DNA of 34,649 nucleotides from a virus, in IMG/VR virus record IMGVR_UViG_3300049855_000279, positions 1 to 34,649 of that record. One strand, 5' to 3'. The translations under genes and the position numbers were made by a program. The notes under the pieces were generated by a model. The model was not told where the DNA came from. It worked only from the letters and a program-made list of their open reading frames with translations, and searched no databases. This document shows, piece after piece, positions 7,478 to 13,916 of the stretch (its first letter is position 1; every line of letters begins with the position of its first letter).

Positions 7478-8021
7478 GGTGTTTGGTTCTAATTAGTGAG
7501 GTGAAATCCCGTAGGTTATTACCCCACTTTGGAATAGAATAATCGATCCAGTTATTATTTAATGCGCGGTAATTCTTATAGAAAGTTTGATAGCCGTTAC
7601 AAACCTTCGTAAAAGAATCATCATCGTATGGGTGATCTGGGTCTTCTTCTTTGCGATGACGTATGACAACATCATCGTGCCAACACAGAATATAGATTCC
7701 ATTCATCGCATTTATCTGATCGGAGAGATGCTTGTGATTGAAATCCTTCACTGTTTCAGGACGAAACACTTGGCCGTAAATCATTTCACTTGGCCAATGA
7801 CGATCGATAATAACCGCGCGATCAATTTCGTTAATGTTTACTTTGGCGTTATCAAGCGTATTTTGCTGATAATCCTGCATAGCGGCGACTAGGGTTCTCG
7901 ATGCAGTGAGATGCCAAAAGACACCATCAAGCTCCTTCGCAAGATATTTACCTAGCGTGGTCTTACCTACGCAATCAGGTCCTTCAAGGATAATTAGTGG
8001 TGCGTGCATATGAGGAATCAT
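7455..8021 (-). CDS. P-loop deoxynucleoside monophosphate kinase (thymidylate kinase-like)
   Basis: The 188-residue protein has Walker A GPDCVGKTT (14-22), a DRHWPSE block (73-79) like the DR(Y/F) motif of thymidylate kinases, and an Arg-rich lid RHRKEED (about 120-126). It should phosphorylate a dNMP with ATP on the route to the triphosphate. In this cluster the substrate could be dTMP or a modified dCMP made by the neighbouring synthase-fold enzyme; the residues I can see do not decide this. The ATG at 8021 directly follows the stop of the pyrophosphohydrolase gene; a second Met (residue 5) is an alternative start. The 3' end overlaps the next gene by 23 bases. Confidence 0.85.
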   Translation of the reverse strand: MIPHMHAPLIILEGPDCVGKTTLGKYLAKELDGVFWHLTASRTLVAAMQDYQQNTLDNAKVNINEIDRAVIIDRHWPSEMIYGQVFRPETVKDFNHKHLSDQINAMNGIYILCWHDDVVIRHRKEEDPDHPYDDDSFTKVCNGYQTFYKNYRALNNNWIDYSIPKWGNNLRDFTSLIRTKHHELCSTC

Positions 8022-8537
8022 TTATTCGATTTGGTTTACGAGATCAGTGAGATACGGCGGAGTCCAACCCCTCGGTTTCGTGATATCCAGGGAGCTGCCG
8101 CGTTTTGACATTGATTGCCGCCCTGTGCGCTCCTTTTTCATGTTCGCTTCTTGAACGCGCTGCCAACCACGCTGGAATGGAAACCCCTGGAGATATGCAG
8201 TTCCGAGAGCAACATAGACCAAATCGATAAGAGCGTCGAATTGCTTCTCAAGGTCATCGTGCTTTACCCCCTCAATAAATTCATCAAGTTCTTCTTGCAA
8301 GAACTTAATGCGGAAGTCAGCCATTTCGGGAGTCATGTTCCTTGGACCTCCGTTGTATGGTAAACCAAACTTCTCGTGAAAGTCCTTAATGTCGATCATA
8401 TATTGATCGGGAGCAATCTTTGGGGCGGCAATGACCTTACAAAGTAAGGCCATCATCTCCACCTGAAGGCCAGCTGCCGACAATCCAGGCTTTGACGCAA
8501 TGCTTTTAATGGCGTTGTCGATTTGATCGTATGTCAT
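8022..8537 (-). CDS. MazG-like all-alpha nucleotide pyrophosphohydrolase
   Basis: From the ATG at 8537 the protein has 171 residues. Acidic motifs QEELDEF (E82, E83, E86) and DALIDLVY (D101, D105), with a following QxANMKK helix, are those of the MazG / PRA-PH / dUTPase-like all-alpha superfamily, which splits NTPs to NMP and pyrophosphate with magnesium. In phages such enzymes remove unwanted dNTPs (for example dCTP or dUTP) or alter host (p)ppGpp pools. Beside a dCMP hydroxymethylase-like gene a dCTPase role, comparable to T4 gp56, is attractive but unproven. The chosen start overlaps the methyltransferase stop by ATGA and is preceded by AAGGAGA, one of the few clear ribosome sites in this arm. 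Confidence 0.82.
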   Translation of the reverse strand: MTYDQIDNAIKSIASKPGLSAAGLQVEMMALLCKVIAAPKIAPDQYMIDIKDFHEKFGLPYNGGPRNMTPEMADFRIKFLQEELDEFIEGVKHDDLEKQFDALIDLVYVALGTAYLQGFPFQRGWQRVQEANMKKERTGRQSMSKRGSSLDITKPRGWTPPYLTDLVNQIE

Positions 8538-9364
8538 CGTTGCATCTCCTTCCACTTTTCACTTGATCCCCATTGGAAATCAAGTTCGCTGAGTGGCTTG
8601 AACTTATTTGATTTACCTTTTTTTAGTTGCCATAGACAATTTCTGGAATACTGTGGATAAAATGGCGCAAACACACAGCTCAGGAAGTTCACATCGTAAT
8701 AAGCACGGAGATCTTCAAATGCTTCGCGATGTCCAGGGGCTAGGTATGGTTCATACTCCCGGATAGATGCAAAGGTGCCGAAGACATCGACGATCTCGAA
8801 ACCACTCTCCTCGATCACAGCGCCGAGTGCCTCATAACGCATCTCATTGACGTGGTTAGCTGCGCATGAAACCACATCCCAGCACGGAGTGGAAATGAAT
8901 GCCATTCCATTTGGCTTAAGGATAGTGCGAATGCCATCAAGCATCTCAAGCATATGTTTTGGCTCAACATGCTCGAGAACTTCGAAGGAAGTGACAAAGT
9001 CTGCAAATTCCATAGGCTGATTGTCCACCCATTTCACGAAGTCTGTTCGTTCGTAGAACTCAACCGGGAACTTGCCTGAGTGGAAGACGTCACGTGTTTC
9101 TTGTGGGATTGGACCATAGTCGATTCCAATATAACGCGCGGGAATAAGTCGACTGGAATACAACGTCTTTCCCATAGGCGTTTCGCGGCCACAACCTACA
9201 TCCACGATAGTAGCTCCTTCGTATGCTTTTCCTTTGGTTAGGATTTTAATAACATGAGACCAACGCATACAATGTGCGATATAGTCTCTGTGAATGAATC
9301 CCCGCTCTTCAGCATTATCGAGAGAGAGAAACGTTGTATCAACTGACTTTCCACGTTCGTTCAT
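8534..9364 (-). CDS. Class I SAM-dependent methyltransferase, substrate unknown
   Basis: A 276-residue Rossmann-type methyltransferase: motif I IVDVGCGRET (53-62), an acidic ribose-binding IDYG (81-84), and the FEVLEHVEP block (127-135) followed by LKPNGMAFISTP (149-160). This is the pattern of small-molecule and carbohydrate O- or N-methyltransferases rather than DNA methyltransferases, since no (D/N/S)PP(Y/F) motif is present. The C-terminal 100 residues are not recognised. It opens the nucleotide-metabolism operon and is coupled to the pyrophosphohydrolase gene by ATGA. Its ATG lies only four bases after a TATACT box, so its transcript may be leaderless. It could act on a modified nucleotide or on the host surface; neither can be shown here. 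Confidence 0.85.
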   Translation of the reverse strand: MNERGKSVDTTFLSLDNAEERGFIHRDYIAHCMRWSHVIKILTKGKAYEGATIVDVGCGRETPMGKTLYSSRLIPARYIGIDYGPIPQETRDVFHSGKFPVEFYERTDFVKWVDNQPMEFADFVTSFEVLEHVEPKHMLEMLDGIRTILKPNGMAFISTPCWDVVSCAANHVNEMRYEALGAVIEESGFEIVDVFGTFASIREYEPYLAPGHREAFEDLRAYYDVNFLSCVFAPFYPQYSRNCLWQLKKGKSNKFKPLSELDFQWGSSEKWKEMQR

Positions 9365-9368
9365 AATG

Positions 9369-9397
9369 AGTATAGTTAATAATATATCGGAGAATAA
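9369..9397 (-). promoter_or_regulatory. Possible promoter at the methyltransferase start
   Basis: On the minus strand TTATTC (9397-9392) and TATACT (9374-9369) are 17 bases apart in an AT-rich gap. The ATG of the methyltransferase follows four bases after the -10 box, so transcription would start at or inside the start codon. The -35 match is weak, which keeps confidence low. Confidence 0.3.
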
Positions 9398-9432
9398 CTT
9401 AAGTAAACAATGAAATTGCCTTGCGTTGCGCC

Positions 9433-9828
9433 TCAGACAATTCCACGGCTTCGGCGTAAGTGACTGCCAGTGTTCGGCTTAAAATATGTGGCGTGCATTT
9501 CTTCAATGCGCTTGAGGTCTTCCTCCATTACGTCGGCCAATTGCTCCACCGGAAGGGCCTCCCATTCGCCTCGAAGAACGGAGATATAAAAGCGTATCCT
9601 GCCGCAGAGGTGCGCATGACCGATGTTGAGTCCGATGATTGCCTTGCCTGCTTGGTCGGCGATGGTCTCGATGTTGTCGGCTATACTGAAAGCCGAACAA
9701 TCGCCACAGCCAACACCCGACATTGCGAGTTGTTCGTTTATTTTAGCCACGCTCGCGGCTCTCTGTTTTTCGCCAGCTTCGATGATGTCGACATATTTTT
9801 CTCCAGCGGTGTCTTTATATGGTTTCAT
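9433..9828 (-). CDS. Hypothetical small protein
   Basis: Read from the ATG at 9828 (MKPYKDTAGE, leader AAAACCAAAACTATG) it has 131 residues; an in-frame ATG at 9870 would add 14 and forms a TAATG overlap with the stop of the gene before it, so either start is possible. A GVGCGDCSAF stretch (two Cys) near residue 40 and an acidic helix near the end (EEDLKRIEEMHATY) are the main features. No family is recognised. The last 12 codons are Arg/Ser-rich, and another frame stays open from about 9490 to 9399 with a more protein-like sequence (AEAVELSEAQRKA), so a frameshift near 9470-9490 is possible. Codons are more GC-rich than in the flanking genes. Confidence 0.5.
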   Translation of the reverse strand: MKPYKDTAGEKYVDIIEAGEKQRAASVAKINEQLAMSGVGCGDCSAFSIADNIETIADQAGKAIIGLNIGHAHLCGRIRFYISVLRGEWEALPVEQLADVMEEDLKRIEEMHATYFKPNTGSHLRRSRGIV

Positions 9829-9869
9829 AGTTTTGGTTTTACGCTCGTGGGCGTAGCTGAGCTGAAACA

Positions 9870-10049
9870 TTAGCCAAGGTCTGGAAGATACTTTATATTG
9901 AGCGGGTGTTTTAATGGGAATCGGTGGTGTAGTGATTCACGATGCCTTTTTTCGGCGCGCTCTATTAAGCGTGCCATATTTAGCTTGCGACTATACTGAG
10001 CGTGCGATGCCTTTTCGGACTCCGGTTTTGGTTTTATGTGTGTTTTCAT
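9870..10049 (-). CDS. Hypothetical small basic protein
   Basis: From the ATG at 10,049 (MKTHIKPKPE) this gives 59 residues rich in Lys, Arg and His with a central helix (NMARLIERAEKRHRESL). Its stop overlaps a possible start of the next gene (TAATG at 9872-9868). No family is recognised. It directly follows a broken exonuclease gene in a GC-richer stretch, so it may be a remnant rather than a working gene. Confidence 0.35.
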   Translation of the reverse strand: MKTHIKPKPESEKASHAQYSRKLNMARLIERAEKRHRESLHHRFPLKHPLNIKYLPDLG

Positions 10050-10074
10050 AGAAAAAGAATGGCTAACAAGGCCG

Positions 10075-10215
10075 TCACAGGCCAACGTCCTTCGGACGTC
10101 CATAGAAGCTGTCGATGATTTTTCCGTTGCCGAATTTCACCACGCCGATGGCGACGATGACCGAGCCCGGCTTCTGGCCGAGCGTTTCTAGATCTAGCAT
10201 TACTTGTATTTTCAT
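10075..10215 (-). pseudogene. Truncated DnaQ-fold (Rv2179c-like) exonuclease, N-terminus only
   Basis: The 46-residue frame begins MKIQVMLDLETLGQKPGSV and continues with a strand-rich IVAIGVVKF block. The DLETLG motif with its first catalytic Asp and Glu is the Exo I motif of phage DnaQ-fold exonucleases of the Rv2179c type, normally about 150-200 residues long. The frame then ends in TGA with the Exo II and Exo III motifs missing, and the following 200 bases do not restore them in any frame. It is therefore a remnant. Its GC content is clearly higher than that of its neighbours, which fits recent acquisition from another phage. The start overlaps the end of a 22-codon frame by ATGA. Confidence 0.65.
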
Positions 10216-10280
10216 GAGTTAAACTCAAAGGCTGCCTGTTCGCGGATTTCCTCTTTAGAGATTCGAATCGTGAGTTTCAT
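10212..10280 (-). CDS. Possible 22-codon leader peptide or remnant
   Basis: ATG at 10,280 opens a 22-codon frame (MKLTIRISKEEIREQA...) ending in TGA that overlaps the ATG of the truncated exonuclease. The leader AGGAACCAAGACGCTGCAATG has the CA-rich look of other genes here. It may be the remains of a displaced gene or a coupling peptide; length alone gives little support. Confidence 0.3.
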   Translation of the reverse strand: MKLTIRISKEEIREQAAFEFNS

Positions 10281-10310
10281 TGCAGCGTCTTGGTTCCTTA
10301 TAACTAGCCC

Positions 10311-11270
10311 TCACAGTAAATCTCCCTCAGCTCGGAAACCGACAAATATCGGGAACCGTGGTTTGTCATGAACTCCATGTGGCTGATAACGATACGTGAC
10401 CGTCCTGCCGATGAGCGACTCGCGCGTTTCCCATAAACTCTGACGCTGTGAGTCGTTGAATCCGGAGCCGATATTGAATGATACGTTGGAACTAAGATCT
10501 CGGACCTCAATTCCACCAAGGGTTCCAGTGGGAACCATATTTTCTTGATGTGAGCTTCGTTCGAGGGCTCCTGTAATAGATCTCTCGGCAGTATTATTGT
10601 TATGGAGTCTCTCATAAAACCCTGTGATCACAGCTTCGGAATCTAGGAAACGTTTGATCTTCAAGAGATACTGTTCCTTGAGTGTGGACCTTCCGAACTT
10701 ATATGGCGAATCCGGTGTTCTGATCATGGCCCCTTCATAGCCATCGAGAAGACATGCGGCTTCATATGCCATAAGCTCTTCAACATTGTGAACCATGATC
10801 GGCATTAGCTTTACGCAGAATTCAGGGAGTGGAGTCTCTTCTAGTTGCCTGAGTCGCTTCCAGTAGGCCATTTGTGTGCCGCATTCATGAATATAGTTGT
10901 GGCCGTAGTCAAAAACGATATAGCGAAACTCTGGGAATCCATCATGTGAACTTACATTGGATTGGATGTCATTGAAGTTATCGCTGATCCACTTTCCGTC
11001 AACCATTCTGCCGGTCATAAGCTCACCATCTAATCCAGGAATACAGGACTGTTCTAGCTTGGTCCTAATCCATTGATTAGGTATCATATTTAACCTCCTG
11101 GTCACACCTAATGACTTTATGGATGCGGAGGGAATGACCCGATTGTCAAAGTTAGGTTCAAGAGTCAGACACCTAAACCCATCCAGTTTCGGTGTTGCTA
11201 AGACTGGGTATCTTAGTAACGACAGGTCTCCAGCTTTAGCTGCGAGCATTGGCTGCATCGGGCGCTTCAT
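10311..11270 (-). CDS. ATP-dependent DNA ligase
   Basis: From the ATG at 11,270 (MKRPMQPMLA) the protein has 319 residues, close to T7-type ligases. The adenylation motif PKLDGFR places the catalytic Lys at residue 28; motif III lies around FRYIVFDYG, motif IV in YEGAMIRTP, and motif V in YLLKIKRF, followed by a C-terminal OB-fold (GGIEVRDL...FNIGSGF...GRTVTYRYQ). It seals nicks with ATP in Okazaki fragment joining and repair. A TTG at 11,294 that overlaps the previous stop (TTGA) is an alternative start adding eight residues. The gene sits apart from the polymerase cluster, with the GC-richer island in between. Confidence 0.92.
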   Translation of the reverse strand: MKRPMQPMLAAKAGDLSLLRYPVLATPKLDGFRCLTLEPNFDNRVIPSASIKSLGVTRRLNMIPNQWIRTKLEQSCIPGLDGELMTGRMVDGKWISDNFNDIQSNVSSHDGFPEFRYIVFDYGHNYIHECGTQMAYWKRLRQLEETPLPEFCVKLMPIMVHNVEELMAYEAACLLDGYEGAMIRTPDSPYKFGRSTLKEQYLLKIKRFLDSEAVITGFYERLHNNNTAERSITGALERSSHQENMVPTGTLGGIEVRDLSSNVSFNIGSGFNDSQRQSLWETRESLIGRTVTYRYQPHGVHDKPRFPIFVGFRAEGDLL

Positions 11271-11290
11271 AGGAATAATTTGCTGTATGT

Positions 11291-11476
11291 TCAAGGCAGC
11301 AGGTTTTGCTCACGAGAAGACTTGATGTAGTTTTCCAGTGACTTGATGATAGAAGGCTCAAGGACAATAGTATTATCCGCCTGATCTGGTTCGTGATGTC
11401 CCGTAGTAAGAATCAGAGATCTTGAATCATCTACGTGAGTGTATACTCCGTCTCCAATATATTGTAGGTTATGCAT
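11291..11476 (-). CDS. Hypothetical small phage protein
   Basis: A 61-residue acidic protein (MHNLQYIGDGVYTHVDD). The pattern DGVY, then a strand with LILTT, then IVLEP followed by a terminal helix is common in small phage proteins of unknown role that often sit in early gene blocks. It overlaps the alternative ligase start by TTGA and lies upstream of the ligase in the same transcript. No catalytic residues are apparent. Confidence 0.65.
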   Translation of the reverse strand: MHNLQYIGDGVYTHVDDSRSLILTTGHHEPDQADNTIVLEPSIIKSLENYIKSSREQNLLP

Positions 11477-11485
11477 AAGTTATAG

Positions 11486-11576
11486 GTAGCTCACCAAACA
11501 TGACTAGGACAACCCGCCAAGGTTATCGGTAGCAATTACAGTCGTCGTAAACGTGTATTGCCGAATGGTGAGCTAC
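11486..11576. other. Long hairpin element, possible structured RNA
   Basis: GTAGCTCACCA (11,486-11,496) and TGGTGAGCTAC (11,566-11,576) are perfect 11-bp inverted arms around 69 bases. Inside, AACC...GGTT (11,511-11,524) can form a smaller hairpin and CGGTAGCAAT partly pairs with ATTGCCG. The nine-base core AGCTCACCA is the same as the stem of the terminator-like hairpin at 2179. No tRNA features (no T-loop) are present. It could be a regulatory RNA structure upstream of the 11,476 gene on the minus transcript. Confidence 0.5.
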
Positions 11577-11620
11577 ATGTAACTGATAAGGAAAGGTGGG
11601 AGTATCTGCATCCTTGCGGA

Positions 11621-11890
11621 TTATGATTTCAACCGTTTAATAGCACAATTGGCACCGTTGCACTGGAGTCTTCTTATGATATAGTAGATTGCTACGTCAT
11701 ATGCTCGGCTTCTCAGCCCCGTAAATCGGCAGTCCCGTGGCAAGTTCTCTGAAGAGCGCTTCTTAATCCATGGAGCGGGCCGCCAATAGGACATCATCGT
11801 CCCGCGCGCCAGGGTTGGGCTAGCATGGTGTGCCATTCCAACCCCACCTGAATTGTTAAAGAACATCGCTAATAAGACCTCTTCGTTCAT
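11621..11890 (-). CDS. Doubtful small ORF (89 codons)
   Basis: The frame starts at an ATG in the loop of a 19-bp hairpin and encodes 89 residues with three Cys (one near residue 53, and CNGANC near residues 76-81) but no recognised domain. Codon use is not convincingly phage-like and no ribosome site or CA-rich leader is present because the start lies in a stem-loop. The stretch 11,477-11,969 holds no other gene candidate. It may be non-coding RNA territory instead. Confidence 0.3.
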   Translation of the reverse strand: MNEEVLLAMFFNNSGGVGMAHHASPTLARGTMMSYWRPAPWIKKRSSENLPRDCRFTGLRSRAYDVAIYYIIRRLQCNGANCAIKRLKS

Positions 11891-11914
11891 CTCTGCGAAG
11901 AGGTCTTATTAGCG
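11867..11914. other. 19-bp perfect hairpin
   Basis: CGCTAATAAGACCTCTTCG (11,867-11,885) pairs without mismatch with 11,896-11,914; the loop is 10 bases. No T-run follows closely on either strand, although the leftward side reads ATGTTCTTT. It is one of the most stable structures in the window. A transcription barrier, an RNase III processing site or a protein-binding dyad would all fit. Confidence 0.7.
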
Positions 11915-11969
11915 CCGCATCAAAGTTACTATGGCTAAGATGCGGAACTAATGGTGCCGGTCTAGACGA

Positions 11970-12305
11970 TTACTCGACTTCGGTAATCGTGATGTAGCCA
12001 GCCTCAACGAGAGTCTTCTGATAATAAGTCAGAATGCGACCTTCAGGCTGACGAGTCTGAAGCTTGCCAATGAGGGCTTTGACAAGCTCCTCACGGTTGG
12101 CGGACTTCAAGTTCTCCATCACGTTGACGATAACCCGCGCCTGAGGAGCGAGTTTGCCGTCCTTATCAACCTGCTTCACAAATGTGAAGACGTCAGGTTT
12201 CTTGACGGGCTTGGGGGCAGCTGCAGGAGCAGCGGCGGTTGGTGCGGTAGCAGCAGACGCAGCAGCGGCGGCTTCTGGAGCTTTGTTGGTTTCTTTCTTG
12301 GCCAT
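11970..12305 (-). CDS. Ala/Pro-rich protein with C-terminal motif shared with the 13,917 gene
   Basis: From the ATG at 12,305 (MAKKETNKAP, leader GAACCAATACCATG) the protein has 111 residues. Residues 8-40 are a low-complexity Ala/Pro/Thr linker ending in a Lys-rich turn; the rest is a compact alpha-rich domain ending TRQPEGRILTYYQKTLVEAG plus YITI. The same end, TRQ-x3-RI-x2-YY-x3-L-x3-GYIxI, closes the 13,917-14,582 protein. The helix-turn-strand order suggests a winged-helix-like fold and a flexible basic tail like those of chromatin proteins, so DNA binding is plausible but not shown. It stands alone behind its own putative promoter. Confidence 0.7.
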   Translation of the reverse strand: MAKKETNKAPEAAAAASAATAPTAAAPAAAPKPVKKPDVFTFVKQVDKDGKLAPQARVIVNVMENLKSANREELVKALIGKLQTRQPEGRILTYYQKTLVEAGYITITEVE

Positions 12306-12356
12306 GGTATTGGTTCCTCGATTGTTGTTGTGCCGGGATTGGCGTGAGAGTAACAT

Positions 12357-12362
12357 AGTATA
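12357..12362 (-). promoter_or_regulatory. TATACT box upstream of the 12,305 gene
   Basis: GCTATACTAT on the minus strand (12,355-12,364) lies about 50 bases before the ATG at 12,305 in an intergenic gap. The same ten bases occur on the plus strand at 16,016-16,025 ahead of the late genes. No good -35 hexamer is seen, so it may be an extended or phage-regulated promoter. Confidence 0.35.
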
Positions 12363-12408
12363 GCAAGTTAGATCAAAAAGATACTGTTAGTTTGCAGGGA
12401 ATTACTTT

Positions 12409-13014
12409 TCAAGCAAGATGCAGCTTCTTGAGAATCTTCATAACTGGAAGAAACAGATGCCGCCAACGAGAATTGACCTTAAACGATCCTACCAATGTAG
12501 GCATTTCAGCAGTTAAAACGCGAACTTTGGTGAATCCGTCCCAAAAAACTACATTCTGAAGTCGAACATTCTTGGTCGGAGCATTGCTTTGATCGGACCA
12601 GTTGCCAAGATCGAAGTCAGTTTCCTTACCGTGGTTCAAAATGCGATTGAACAAAATATCGATTTTAGACGATCCGCCTTTAATTGTGGCTATAAAGTTA
12701 CCTCCGGAATCTAAGTCGCCGGCAAGAATCCTGATGTTGTGACTGTGATTGATGTCAATGCAATCTTCATAGCCTCCTTTAATACACCCGTTAACGATGA
12801 TAGTTAAATCCACTACACCGCTAATTTTGAGCGTATCAGCGATGTCGTCGAAGGCAGGTGGAATAAGGTCTCCGTTAATAACGACTTGGCGAATTTTTCC
12901 GTCGTTTGAGGTAAAGAGAAGTTCGCTTTCTCCGTTCCATAAAATACGCCGATAAATAGTTCCAAGACCATCGCCATAGAACGTATAGTGCTGCTTGTCG
13001 ATTTTTGAGCTCAT
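12409..13014 (-). CDS. Small right-handed beta-helix-like protein
   Basis: The 201 residues include repeated short strands and turns from about 65 to 160 (GVVDLTIIVNGCIKGGYED, NHSHNIRILAG, KIDILFNRIL, NVRLQNVVFWDG), a pattern like pectate-lyase-type beta-helices that usually bind or cut polysaccharide. No catalytic set is evident. The C-terminus is basic and hydrophobic (RHLFLPVMKILKKLHLA), perhaps an amphipathic helix. A beta-helix protein among small early genes, away from tail genes, is odd. The start overlaps the stop of the gene before it by ATGA (13,011-13,014). Confidence 0.6.
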   Translation of the reverse strand: MSSKIDKQHYTFYGDGLGTIYRRILWNGESELLFTSNDGKIRQVVINGDLIPPAFDDIADTLKISGVVDLTIIVNGCIKGGYEDCIDINHSHNIRILAGDLDSGGNFIATIKGGSSKIDILFNRILNHGKETDFDLGNWSDQSNAPTKNVRLQNVVFWDGFTKVRVLTAEMPTLVGSFKVNSRWRHLFLPVMKILKKLHLA

Positions 13015-13385
13015 AAAGTTTTCCGTAAGATCTGTTCTTCAGTAATGTGTGTGGGATTAAAGCCAAGACTCTTCACGATGTTGATAAAGTCAATAGGATT
13101 ACCACGTAACCCGAGAGACCATGCAGGCAATAGAAAGAAGAGTGTTCTACTATTTGGGATAAGTCCTGTAATATCTTCGCCGCTGCTAACACGATGGACC
13201 TTGGATCTCGGCATATGATAATTCGAAACGAAAACATCCAATTGATTCTGCGTATGCGCAGCAATATAAATGTGATCAAATGCCGACCAAAGGATAGAAT
13301 CAACGCCTATCCCCTGGCGAATCGCCTTACCGAAATCACCCCCGGTTACTGATGACCAGGGATATGGCTTTGGAGCATTAGACAT
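13011..13385 (-). CDS. Hypothetical protein (124 aa)
   Basis: No family is recognised. The sequence is of mixed alpha/beta type: WSAFDHIYIAAHTQNQLDVF near residues 33-52 looks like a strand-helix unit, and LFFLLPAWSLGLRGNP near 82-97 is a hydrophobic loop. Strand-helix-strand order with a Rossmann-like feel suggests a small nucleotide- or sugar-related protein, which is only an impression. It overlaps both neighbours (4 bases downstream, 8 upstream) and so belongs to one operon with them. Confidence 0.6.
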   Translation of the reverse strand: MSNAPKPYPWSSVTGGDFGKAIRQGIGVDSILWSAFDHIYIAAHTQNQLDVFVSNYHMPRSKVHRVSSGEDITGLIPNSRTLFFLLPAWSLGLRGNPIDFINIVKSLGFNPTHITEEQILRKTL

Positions 13386-13569
13386 GCTTCTTGATTGTGT
13401 TGAGTATGATTCTTTCGAACTCCGCGTGAGTTATGTCGCGACCGAGCCGCTCTTCAAGCATGGTTAAAACGCGGCCTTGCATTGAAGATGGCAGGTCACC
13501 ATCGCGAGGATCAATTGCGTTAATCTCCTCTATGTTGAGAGTGGCGTCGTTGATAGTATCAGAGTTCAT
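13378..13569 (-). CDS. Hypothetical small acidic protein (63 aa)
   Basis: An acidic N-terminal half is followed by a helical C-terminal half (VLTMLEERLGRDITHAEF). It is not recognised. The leader is CATAACCCAATAACC then TGTTATATG, of the same CA-rich type as other early genes and without a Shine-Dalgarno. The stop overlaps the next start by eight bases. Confidence 0.55.
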   Translation of the reverse strand: MNSDTINDATLNIEEINAIDPRDGDLPSSMQGRVLTMLEERLGRDITHAEFERIILNTIKKHV

Positions 13570-13649
13570 ATAACAGGTTATTGGGTTATGATTGCAATTG
13601 TGAGATAGTATTACGGATTAGAGAGGCGGGGAATTGATCTGTTGCGGTG

Positions 13650-13868
13650 TTATGCAGCGATGTCGTGCTGCATATCCCAAGCTTGCGCAGGAAACCTCAT
13701 GATGAGATCATCTTGGAGCTCGGTGACAAGAAACGGGTTAATGAGGTGGCAGTGAATGATCTGGAGACCAGAAGCGTGGCGCAAATTAGCGTTCACACCG
13801 TGACGAAGGCAGAATGTCAGGATTGAGGCAGCGACATTCGGAGCTCTGCATGTTATGGTAGTATTCAT
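13650..13868 (-). CDS. Hypothetical small protein (72 aa)
   Basis: From the ATG at 13,868 (MNTTITCRAPNVAASIL) the frame gives 72 residues with a helical, mildly hydrophobic centre and no recognised motif. An in-frame ATG at 13,874 adds two residues. It lies 48 bases after the end of the 13,917 gene on the same strand. Confidence 0.5.
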   Translation of the reverse strand: MNTTITCRAPNVAASILTFCLRHGVNANLRHASGLQIIHCHLINPFLVTELQDDLIMRFPAQAWDMQHDIAA

Positions 13869-13916
13869 AGGCAAAATAGACCCGCCCTGCGTTTTCTGCA
13901 GAGAAGGTCGATTTGC

